Source of the DNA: a bacterium
GTDB lineage: Bacteria > Actinomycetota > Acidimicrobiia > Spongiisociales > ZC4RG35
Reading direction: 5' to 3'
Length of the DNA: 64,000 bases
NCBI GenBank assembly: GCA_024638655.1
Contig: JAHEJW010000009.1
Coordinates: 35,027-99,026 of the forward strand
Below are positions 52,768 through 59,607 of the stretch, piece after piece. The translations under genes were made by a program, and so were the position numbers. The stretch's first letter is position 1. Each line of letters starts with the position of its first letter. A model generated the notes under the pieces. The model was not told the DNA's origin, did not search any database, and saw only the letters and a list, made by a program, of their open reading frames with translations.

Positions 52768-53385
52768 TCACGAGTTTCGACAGTCTTCGATGACCGTTCG
52801 CCAACGCTCGGCGGCCACGGAGGCGACGCGGGTGATTCTCACGCCGCGTCCGGGAACATCGTTCTGGTCGGCCCAGCGGTCGGCGGAGGCATCGTCGGGG
52901 AAGAAGTCGACCAGGGGACACCACTGGTCAATCGAACTGATCATCCCGTATCTGTCGGCGATGAAGATGGCCATGCCCTCGGGGTGGAATACGCCGTTGT
53001 CTAGTGAGAGTGTGACGTCGCCCTCGTGTGTCTTGGAGGTGATGGTTCCGGATCCAAGAGCCCCGACGATGCCGATGGCGTCGAGGGCGCACCAGGTCCA
53101 TCTATCTCCCTGAGACAAATGGATGGTGTGTCTGGTGGGTGTGACACTGAGACCGGCGATCCCCAGCACTTGCCCGTCGCTGAGCTGAACTGAACCCCGC
53201 TCGGCCATGCCTTCGAGCACCTCGCCCGCGATGCGGTGGGGGATTCGAGTGATCTGGGCGACGGTCGCGATGCTGGTTGGTTGGCCGGTCTCCAGCAGCT
53301 GGACGAACGCGGCGGAGCGAACGGCTCGCTGGGTGTCGTCGAGCTGGTCGTCTCCGAACTCCATCAGTGCCTCCGACTCAGGCAT
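52768..53385 (-). CDS. merB: alkylmercury lyase (MerB) family protein
   Basis: A 205-residue protein with an N-terminal winged-helix part (IATVAQITRIPHRIAGEVLEGM) and a MerB domain. The catalytic residues of organomercurial lyase are all found: Cys99 and Asp102 in TWCALDAIG and Cys156 in QWCPLVDFF, matching the Cys-Asp-Cys triad of the known enzyme. It would break C-Hg bonds, releasing Hg(II). No merA is in the window. It overlaps the ArsR-type gene by 8 bp, so both are one unit. Confidence 0.85.
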   Translation of the reverse strand: MPESEALMEFGDDQLDDTQRAVRSAAFVQLLETGQPTSIATVAQITRIPHRIAGEVLEGMAERGSVQLSDGQVLGIAGLSVTPTRHTIHLSQGDRWTWCALDAIGIVGALGSGTITSKTHEGDVTLSLDNGVFHPEGMAIFIADRYGMISSIDQWCPLVDFFPDDASADRWADQNDVPGRGVRITRVASVAAERWRTVIEDCRNS

Positions 53386-53743
53386 GGACCCGGCTCGTCT
53401 CGACGAACCCGGCCAAAGCCTCTTGCAGCTGATCGAGACGTTCCGGTCGAACGGTGTAGTACATCCAGCGGCCTCTCCTCTCTCGGTCTAACACCCCGGC
53501 GTCGACGAGGAACTTGAGGTGGTAGCTGACTGTGGACTGAGCCAGAGGCAGGTGACGTTCGATGTCGACGACGCATACAGGTTCGGCGGCGCGGAGCAGA
53601 AGGTCGATGACGGCAACCCGATGCGGATCGCCCAGTGCTTTGAAACCCACCGCGAGATCTACCACGACCTCAGGTGCGAGGGGTTCTCCGTCGGCGGGGT
53701 TGCAGCAGGCGAGGGTGCATTCGTCCATGAGATTTCTCAGCAT
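53378..53743 (-). CDS. ArsR/SmtB-family metalloregulator
   Basis: A 121-residue winged-helix repressor with an ArsR core (KALGDPHRVAVIDLLL, QSTVSYHLKFLVDAGVL, RGRWMYYTVRPE) and an unusual N-terminal cysteine group (CTLACCNP) suited to thiophilic metals. A further PVCVVD cysteine lies in the DNA-binding half, as in ArsR-type sensors. ATG 53743 is used; ATG 53728 is an alternative. Two tandem operators lie just upstream. It likely represses itself, merB and the divergent DUF3237 gene until metal binds. Confidence 0.88.
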   Translation of the reverse strand: MLRNLMDECTLACCNPADGEPLAPEVVVDLAVGFKALGDPHRVAVIDLLLRAAEPVCVVDIERHLPLAQSTVSYHLKFLVDAGVLDRERRGRWMYYTVRPERLDQLQEALAGFVETSRVHA

Positions 53744-53753
53744 ACCGGGAATG

Positions 53754-53796
53754 ATCGAGAAACCTCGATGGTTGGGATCAATCGAGAAACGTCGAT
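53754..53796. promoter_or_regulatory. tandem ArsR-type operators
   Basis: Two inverted repeats, atcga-gaaacc-tcgat (53754-53769) and atcga-gaaacg-tcgat (53781-53796), are 27 bp apart in the divergent region between the ArsR gene and the DUF3237 gene. A third half-like site (ctcgagaaaa) follows. The arms match the ATxxA-style ArsR dyads in form. Confidence 0.7.
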
Positions 53797-53832
53797 GAAC
53801 TCAGTGAACTACTCGAGAAAAGGGCGTTGAGC

Positions 53833-54288
53833 ATGCAGTTGGAACACCTGGTGGATCTCAAGGGTCGGCTCTACGCCCCCTACCTGGACGCAGGGAGCGG
53901 ACCCTTTGGCACTCGTTACATCTACAACGCCGCCGACGGAACCTTCGAGGGGCCGCGGCTCGAGGGCCGGTTCCTCCCCGGTGGTGGTGACTGGCCACTG
54001 GCCGATGCCTACGGGACGATGCGTCTCGATATTCGTCTCGTCCTGGAAACCGATGACGGGGCGGTCATCTACTTCCAGAACGACGGTGTGTGGAGACACC
54101 TCCCGTCAGATGGGGACCACGGCGGTGGGATGTACATCATGGGAACACCGAGGTTCGAGACCGGCGACGACCGTTACCAGTGGCTGAACGACTACGTCTA
54201 CGTCGCCGAAGGCGAGATGGAGCTGCTCGAAGAAGAGGGCTTCCTCGCCCAGGTCACCTGGCACATATACACGGTGGTCAACGGTTGA
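53833..54288 (+). CDS. DUF3237 family protein
   Basis: A 151-residue beta-barrel-type protein with the DUF3237 pattern: FGTRYIYNAADGTFEGPRL, a FLPGGGDWPLADAYGTMRLDIR block, and TPRFETGDDRYQWLND. ATG at 53833 begins MQLEHLVDLKG; a TTG six bases earlier is in frame. Divergent from the ArsR-merB unit across the tandem operators, so probably metal-induced. Function of the family unknown. Confidence 0.8.
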   Translation: MQLEHLVDLKGRLYAPYLDAGSGPFGTRYIYNAADGTFEGPRLEGRFLPGGGDWPLADAYGTMRLDIRLVLETDDGAVIYFQNDGVWRHLPSDGDHGGGMYIMGTPRFETGDDRYQWLNDYVYVAEGEMELLEEEGFLAQVTWHIYTVVNG

Positions 54289-54307
54289 GGGGGGCGCACA
54301 GTCAGTC

Positions 54308-54839
54308 ATGACCTACACACATCTCGGTGACGCCCACCTGGTCTACGTCCCGGGAATGGGTCCAGTGGTGGATCTTTCGGTTGCTCCCGGCCAGCTCTTG
54401 GGTAACGGGACCGGCAGGATCGAAGACCTCCATTCGAATGGTGAGCTGCGCTGGTCTTCTTCGAGGAGGACTGCGCCTGGGATCTCGGCGTGTTCGGCGG
54501 GAACTGGGTCGTTCCGTGTGCCGCACTTACCCACGAGGAATCATTGAAACCGAAGACGGAGCGGGGATCCAGTTCGAAGCGCAGGGCTTCGCCCTCCGTC
54601 GGAAGGACGGCCCGACTTGGAAAGTGGCCTCCACGGTACGGTTCGTCACCGACCACGACCGCTACCCGTGGCTAACAGACGATCTCGCAATATATGAGGG
54701 CATCTTGCACGAGCTGACCGGCACAGCCACCTGGTCGTTTCACTCGCCAGAGCAGATGATCTCGGCGGTGCCACCTGAGTCCAGAGGCTTCCAGGGGATT
54801 GAGGGAAGTTCTCTTCATGTGACGAAGTGGTGCCCCTGA
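54308..54839 (+). pseudogene. frameshifted gene, possibly a DUF3237-related paralogue
   Basis: Three well-formed pieces occur in different frames: MTYTHLGDAHLVYVPGMGP onward in the first, EEDCAWDLGVFGGNWVVPCA in the second (from about 54455), and ETEDGAGIQFEAQGFALRRK onward in the third (from about 54540). The last piece ends with TVRFVTDHDRYPWLTDD, resembling the DRYQWLND block of the neighbouring DUF3237 protein. Two frameshifts make it a pseudogene or sequencing-error gene. Confidence 0.6.
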
Positions 54840-54861
54840 GAGTTGATGGCCATCCAGTCTC

Positions 54862-55611
54862 TCAGGACTTGATGGCCCAACGGCCCGGGCAGCCGTCACA
54901 CTCGCGCCAGATTTGTTCTGGTGCTTCCCCGGCCAGGAGCCTCTCAGCTTCGGACCGCAGGAGCGCGCCGACGAGTTCTCCCTGGGGTGTGGTGACAAGT
55001 ACGAGGCTGGTGCCTCGTTTGTCCATCCGCTGGACAAGTGGTTCGAGCAGTCCATCAGGCCGGACAGTTGTCGGTCCGACTTCCATCACCGTTTCCACGT
55101 TGACATTGCCGTCGGCATCCCAAGCTCGCGCGCGGAGACGTCCTAGAACGAGACCGTCACAGTCGACCACGATGCACTCATCCCAGTCGGCTTCCTGCGT
55201 TCGTTCCTTGACCTCGCCGATCGTCTCGTCGACTCGACATGTGGGGATGTCGCTTCTTGTCGCGTCGATGACCCGTTGGGCCTCGTGACCATCTCCCTCC
55301 ACCAGGAGACCCGCGGCCTTCCAGTCTGCGATGCCGAGTTCGTAGTCATAGACCTCTTCGAATCCGAGAGCTTCGAGCCGGCACGCGGCCCGTGGGGACA
55401 TGTCTCACAGCCCGTCATGTCAATAGACGACTGTTGGTTTGTCCCGTTGCAGGACGTGGACCGATTCGGCGGTGAGCTTCTTCAATGGGATGTTGACCGC
55501 ACCCGGGATGTGGGATTCGTTGTATTCGCGATCGGGGAGCACGTCGACGATCTGGACGTCGGAATCGGCAATCAGGTCTTGTAGCTCTTTGCGACCTATC
55601 ACCTTGACCAC
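54862..55611 (-). CDS. rhodanese-CBS protein with two in-frame UGA codons (candidate selenoprotein, or pseudogene)
   Basis: Read through, this is 249 residues. Residues 1-100 are a rhodanese domain (IVDVLPDREYNESHIPGAVNIP) and the rest CBS-like repeats (TIGEVKERTQEADWDECIVVD, TTPQGELVGALL). UGA codons stand at 55422-55420 (position 64) and 55407-55405 (position 69) in PTVVY-U-HDGL-U-DMSPRAA. Homologous rhodaneses carry the catalytic Cys and a second Cys at these exact places (C-x4-C). The frame is otherwise intact. Either both UGAs encode selenocysteine or two nonsense mutations hit exactly the two cysteines. The start GTG 55611 is 2 bp after the thioredoxin-like gene. Confidence 0.6.
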
Positions 55612-55613
55612 TG

Positions 55614-55922
55614 TCAGGCTCCTTCAACGGCCGAAACGACGGCATCCTGGAGTTGGCGGAGAGTCGGTGAGCCGGAAAGACCATCGTCAGTCTGATAGAT
55701 ACGACATGCCAGACCGACCGGTGCCTCCTCATCGGCGAAAGGGTCGACCCCCTCGATCAATACGGTCGGCGATCCACGAAACTCGGCCTCCTCGGCCCTC
55801 TCGATCGAGTCGATCAGCTCATAGTCCACTTCGATCTCGTGCTCTCCTCTAAGCCGCCGCAGATGTGCGTCGGTGGTCTGCCAGTTGGGGCAGCCGTCGA
55901 AGTACTGAAGGGTGACTCTCAT
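55614..55922 (-). CDS. thioredoxin-fold protein (CPNW type)
   Basis: A 102-residue protein. MRVTLQYFDGCPNWQ places a single redox cysteine (C11) where thioredoxins have CxxC. EFRGSPTVLIEG supplies the cis-proline, and a second conserved cysteine follows in GLACRIYQT. Relatives sit beside MerR or ArsR metal regulators in actinobacteria. The ATG at 55922 overlaps the merR-type stop (ATGA). A role in metal or thiol handling is inferred. Confidence 0.75.
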   Translation of the reverse strand: MRVTLQYFDGCPNWQTTDAHLRRLRGEHEIEVDYELIDSIERAEEAEFRGSPTVLIEGVDPFADEEAPVGLACRIYQTDDGLSGSPTLRQLQDAVVSAVEGA

Positions 55923-56323
55923 GAGCAGGAAGCAGATTCGAGAATGTGGCAGACACAAGAGGTGGGCCAATCATCACTGATCCGTTCGGCTTCCTCCTGC
56001 AGTGATGACAGCTCCGATTGCAGCCGCGTCAGGTCCTCGATGCGTTTCTCGATGTTGTCCGACTCACGGGCAATGGCCTCACGCACAGTCGAGCATGGCG
56101 CCTCACCGTTGGTGCGTAATGCCACGATCTCGCGAATGTCGTCGAGTGGCAATTCCAGGGAACGCAGGCGGCGGACGAATCTCAGCAACTCGACGTCTGC
56201 GCCGTCGTAGTCTCGATAGCCCGAACGCGTTCGTTCAGGCTGTGGAATGATGTCGTTCGTCTCGTAGTACCGGATGGCCGACGGCTCGAGGCCGGTCTCC
56301 GCGGCTACCTCTCCAATACGCAT
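55919..56323 (-). CDS. MerR-family heavy-metal-responsive regulator
   Basis: A 134-residue MerR protein. The helix-turn-helix part (IGEVAAETGLEPSAIRYYE, YRDYDGADVELLRFVRRLRSL) precedes a dimerisation coiled coil and a cysteine-rich end (CVCHILESASC), plus APCST near 88. Those cysteines fit a mercury- or other soft-metal-binding loop. Its own promoter (56352-56382) has the elongated spacer typical of MerR control. First gene of the MerR-thioredoxin-rhodanese operon. Confidence 0.9.
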   Translation of the reverse strand: MRIGEVAAETGLEPSAIRYYETNDIIPQPERTRSGYRDYDGADVELLRFVRRLRSLELPLDDIREIVALRTNGEAPCSTVREAIARESDNIEKRIEDLTRLQSELSSLQEEAERISDDWPTSCVCHILESASCS

Positions 56324-56351
56324 GCAGACTCCTCGATGTGCTGTTCGACGA

Positions 56352-56382
56352 AATGTACACCTTCAACCTGGTTGAAGGTCAA
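56352..56382 (-). promoter_or_regulatory. MerR-type promoter with 19-bp spacer and operator dyad
   Basis: On the minus strand, -35 ttgacc (56382-56377) and -10 tacatt (56357-56352) are separated by exactly 19 bp instead of 17. Between them lies a dyad with 9-base arms accttcaac/gttgaaggt around ctg (56359-56379). This is the classic layout that needs MerR to twist the DNA for transcription. Confidence 0.85.
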
Positions 56383-56507
56383 GCCGTGATCGGCTCCGAC
56401 ATTGCGCTTCCGGTCGAATACGCCGGCGTTGACCAAGAACGCTCTCACCATGAACCTGATGTGCCTGGCCTGAACGCCTTCGAGACGAGATATCCGTCTG
56501 GCTTTCG

Positions 56508-56885
56508 ATGATCAGGGCATTTCAGGTCATGGATCGAGTCATCCAGAACAACCAGCCAGTGTTCATGCTGGCGTGGGTTGGATCGGTGGTTGCCCTGTTG
56601 GCAACACTCGTCCTGGGGCTCGTTCAGATCGAAGACGGGCCGGCACTGTCACTGCTGGTCGCTGCGGCCGCCGTCTACTTGTTGGGCGTCCAACTGCCGA
56701 CCGCTGTGGTCAACATCCCACTGAACAACAGACTGCAGCTGGTGGAGCTCGATGGAGCGGGCGACGACACGCTGGCCGCAGAGCGGGCGGCATTCGAAAC
56801 CAGGTGGAATCGCTGGAACCGGATAAGGGCTCTTCTGGCGATCACCACAACCGCTTTGCTGCTCGTGCTGCTCCTCCAAACCTGA
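56508..56885 (+). CDS. DUF1772-like membrane protein, possibly 5'-truncated
   Basis: A 125-residue protein with three spans and the DUF1772 landmarks FQVMDRVIQNNQPVFM, VVNIPLNNRLQ and FETRWNRWNRIRALL. Full-length family members have an extra N-terminal span (G-x-FF-x-FS-type) that is missing here, and the sequence just upstream does not supply it in frame. It may be an intact short form or a truncated copy. It is divergent from the MerR operon. Confidence 0.7.
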   Translation: MIRAFQVMDRVIQNNQPVFMLAWVGSVVALLATLVLGLVQIEDGPALSLLVAAAAVYLLGVQLPTAVVNIPLNNRLQLVELDGAGDDTLAAERAAFETRWNRWNRIRALLAITTTALLLVLLLQT

Positions 56886-56956
56886 GGCAGGCTCAGCCGA
56901 GCGCGTCCAATGGCTCCGCTGCGACGCATGCCCCACACTCGTGCTAAAAGGGCCAG

Positions 56957-58339
56957 ATGAGAGTCGTTTTCGCCACTGCGGAGCTGGCACCCTTCGTGAA
57001 GGTCGGTGGGCTCGGTGATGCAGCCGCCGGGCTGGTGTCAGAGCTCAGAGTGCTCGATGCGGATGTCGAGGTGGTGCTTCCGGACTACGGAATCCTGGAT
57101 CTTCGAGTGAAGGAAGAGATCGATCTCGACGTGCCAGAGTGGGCTGGACCTGCGATCGCTCGCAGCGGGTCCCTCGACGGTTTCTCCGACGTGACCCTCG
57201 TGCAGGCACCGAGGCTCGAGCGATCACACCCCTATGTCGACGGAGACGGCCGTGGTTGGGTCGACAACGACGTCCGATTCATGTCGTTTTCGGCTGCGGT
57301 GGCTGCGCTGGTCCGATCGGATCCACCCGATGTCCTGCATCTCAACGACTGGCATACGGCGGCGACGCTCGGTCTTATGGAGGCCCCACCCCCATCTGTG
57401 CTGACGATCCACAATCTCGCCTATCAGGGGACCAGCGACGGAGGGTGGTTGGTGGCCTTCAACAGACGATTCGAGGCTTTCGAGTGGTACGGGGGAATGA
57501 ATCCGTTGACCGGGGCCATCGCCTTGGCGGACAAGGTGGTGACCGTCAGCCCGACCTTTGCCAGGGAGGTGCTGCAGCCTCGGGGCGGGTTCGGCGTTCA
57601 CGACGCGCTGGCCGCGCGGGGTGGCGACTTCCTCGGAATCCTCAACGGCATCGACACCCAAGTGTGGGACCCGGCGACGGACCCCTCCTTGTCGACCCAC
57701 TACGACGAGAGCACGGTGAGCCGCAAACGGGCAATCGGGAGACTTCTGGCCGCCGAGGTCGGGTGGGGACCCAGCTCCGAGCCGATCATCGGGATGGTGA
57801 CCCGCCTCACCGAGCAGAAAGGCGTGGATCTGGCCCTCGACGTCGCGTCGAGTCTGGGATCTATGGGCGCCCGGATGATCCTCCTCGGTTCGGGCGACCG
57901 CTCCCTGGCCGCGGCAGCAGGGCGAATGGCTGCCGACTCGAGTGAGAGGTTCGTCTTCCGGGAGGGTTACGACGAGGCTCTCGCCCACAGGATCTTCGCC
58001 GGGTCCGACCTCTTTCTGATGCCGAGTCGCTTCGAGCCGGCAGGTCTCGCCCAGATGCAGGCAATGCGCTACGGCACCATTCCCGTGGTAACCGACGTCG
58101 GCGGGTTGCACGACACGGTGATCGACGCCGACTACGACCCGGAGAATGGAACGGGGTTCGTTGCGGCTGAGGTGACCTCGGCCTCGGTTGCCGATGCCCT
58201 TTCCCGCGCCATCAGAGCGTGGCGATCTACCAGACGTCGTGGGGCCATCCGGCGCAGAGGCATGAGCCGGGACTGGTCGTGGAGACGACCGGCCGGGAAA
58301 TATCTCGATCTCTATGAGGAGATCAGGCTGCCTCGTTGA
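56957..58339 (+). CDS. glgA: glycogen synthase (GT5)
   Basis: A 460-residue ADP-glucose glycogen/starch synthase. The N-terminal ADP-glucose motif is KVGGLGD (near 15-21, usual K-T/V-GGL). It also has LHLNDWHTA near 128, IGMVTRLTEQKG near 280 and the catalytic RFEPAGLAQMQAMRYG near 357. It extends alpha-1,4-glucan chains with ADP-glucose from GlgC. Its last 17 bp overlap the convergent glgC. Confidence 0.9.
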   Translation: MRVVFATAELAPFVKVGGLGDAAAGLVSELRVLDADVEVVLPDYGILDLRVKEEIDLDVPEWAGPAIARSGSLDGFSDVTLVQAPRLERSHPYVDGDGRGWVDNDVRFMSFSAAVAALVRSDPPDVLHLNDWHTAATLGLMEAPPPSVLTIHNLAYQGTSDGGWLVAFNRRFEAFEWYGGMNPLTGAIALADKVVTVSPTFAREVLQPRGGFGVHDALAARGGDFLGILNGIDTQVWDPATDPSLSTHYDESTVSRKRAIGRLLAAEVGWGPSSEPIIGMVTRLTEQKGVDLALDVASSLGSMGARMILLGSGDRSLAAAAGRMAADSSERFVFREGYDEALAHRIFAGSDLFLMPSRFEPAGLAQMQAMRYGTIPVVTDVGGLHDTVIDADYDPENGTGFVAAEVTSASVADALSRAIRAWRSTRRRGAIRRRGMSRDWSWRRPAGKYLDLYEEIRLPR

Positions 58340-59564
58340 CCGGGTCGTCTTTCCCGATGGCAACCACCCCGGCCTCGGAGACCAGGAATCTCTCACGATC
58401 CCGGTCCGCGTCCACCCCGATCTCAGCGTCGTTGGGAACCACCACGTTTTTGTCGATGATTGCGTTGCGCACCACTGCACCGGGCCCGATCTTGACTTCG
58501 TCTAGGAGGATCGAACGCTCGACCGTGGCGTTTGCGGCTACGCGCACATTGGGGGAGAGGATCGACTCGCTCACGGTGGCGCCGGACACGATCACGCCAT
58601 CACTGAATATCGAGTTGACCAGATTGGCCGCATGCCCCATGTCGGCGACGACCTTGGCAGGAGGGGACGTGCGGTGATATGTGTAGAGGGGCCATCGATG
58701 GTTGTAGAGATTGAAGATCGGCTCGGGCTGCGTGAGATCCATGTGGGCCTCGAAATAGGCGTCGAGAGTCCCGACGTCCCGCCAATAGCCCCGATCCCGA
58801 TCCAATGATCCGGGCACGTGGTTGTCGGCGAAGTCATATACATGGGCGCGACCCATGTCGACGGCCATCGGGATGAGGTTCCCGCCCACGTCGTGCTTGG
58901 TGTCCTCTGCCTCCTGATCCTCGCGGAGAATCTCCTCGAGGTATTTGGCATCGAAGATGTAATTGCCCATCGATGCCAGCACGACGGACGGGTCATCGGC
59001 CAGGGGCTCGGGGTCTGTGGGCTTCTCGAGAAAGGCCCGGATACGGCTGTCGCTCCCCTTTTCGATGACACCGAACTGGGATGCCTGCTCGATTGGTGAC
59101 CTTATCGCCGCGACCGTGACACCCGCTCCGGTCTCCAGGTGTTGGGCGAGCATCTGGGACGGGTCCATGCGATAGACATGGTCTGCCCCGAACACGTATA
59201 CATGGTCCGGGCGCTCGTCGTGGAGAGTGTTGAGGCTCTGATAGAGGGCGTCCGCCGATCCGAGATACCAGCGTTCGCCCACTCTCATCTGCGCCGGGAC
59301 GGTGCTCACATAGTTGCCCAGCAGAGTGGACATCCGCCAGGTGAGCGACAGGTGACGGTTCAGACTGTCGCTCTTGTATTGGGTGAGGACGAGGATCTTG
59401 CGGCAACCACCGTTGGCCAGGTTGGAGAGGACCAGGTCGATGAGCCGATACTGACCCCCGAACGGGACTGCAGGCTTGGATCTGTCCCTGGTGAGCGGCA
59501 TGAGACGCTGACCCATGCCACCGGCCATCACCATCGCGATCACATGCGGCGCCCGACTCGTCAT
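58323..59564 (-). CDS. glgC: glucose-1-phosphate adenylyltransferase
   Basis: A 413-residue nucleotidyltransferase making ADP-glucose. AGGMGQRLMPLTRDRSKPAV near residue 14, the substrate motif SMGNYIFDA near 200 and a left-handed beta-helix C-terminus (VSGATVSESILSPNVRV) are clear. Converges on glgA with an overlap of coding ends. Completes an ADP-glucose glycogen pathway. Confidence 0.93.
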   Translation of the reverse strand: MTSRAPHVIAMVMAGGMGQRLMPLTRDRSKPAVPFGGQYRLIDLVLSNLANGGCRKILVLTQYKSDSLNRHLSLTWRMSTLLGNYVSTVPAQMRVGERWYLGSADALYQSLNTLHDERPDHVYVFGADHVYRMDPSQMLAQHLETGAGVTVAAIRSPIEQASQFGVIEKGSDSRIRAFLEKPTDPEPLADDPSVVLASMGNYIFDAKYLEEILREDQEAEDTKHDVGGNLIPMAVDMGRAHVYDFADNHVPGSLDRDRGYWRDVGTLDAYFEAHMDLTQPEPIFNLYNHRWPLYTYHRTSPPAKVVADMGHAANLVNSIFSDGVIVSGATVSESILSPNVRVAANATVERSILLDEVKIGPGAVVRNAIIDKNVVVPNDAEIGVDADRDRERFLVSEAGVVAIGKDDPVNEAA

Positions 59565-59607
59565 CGAGCCGAACCTACCCCGACCGGACGGCCAAGCCTC
59601 GAAACGA

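Noticed and set aside
54308..54547. Idea that the TGA in this broken gene is also recoded
   Set aside because: Sequence after the TGA in frame is meaningless; the sensible continuation lies in other frames, so frameshifts explain it.
57224..58480. 418-codon minus-strand open frame opposite glgA
   Set aside because: Shadow of glgA, which has all catalytic motifs on the plus strand.
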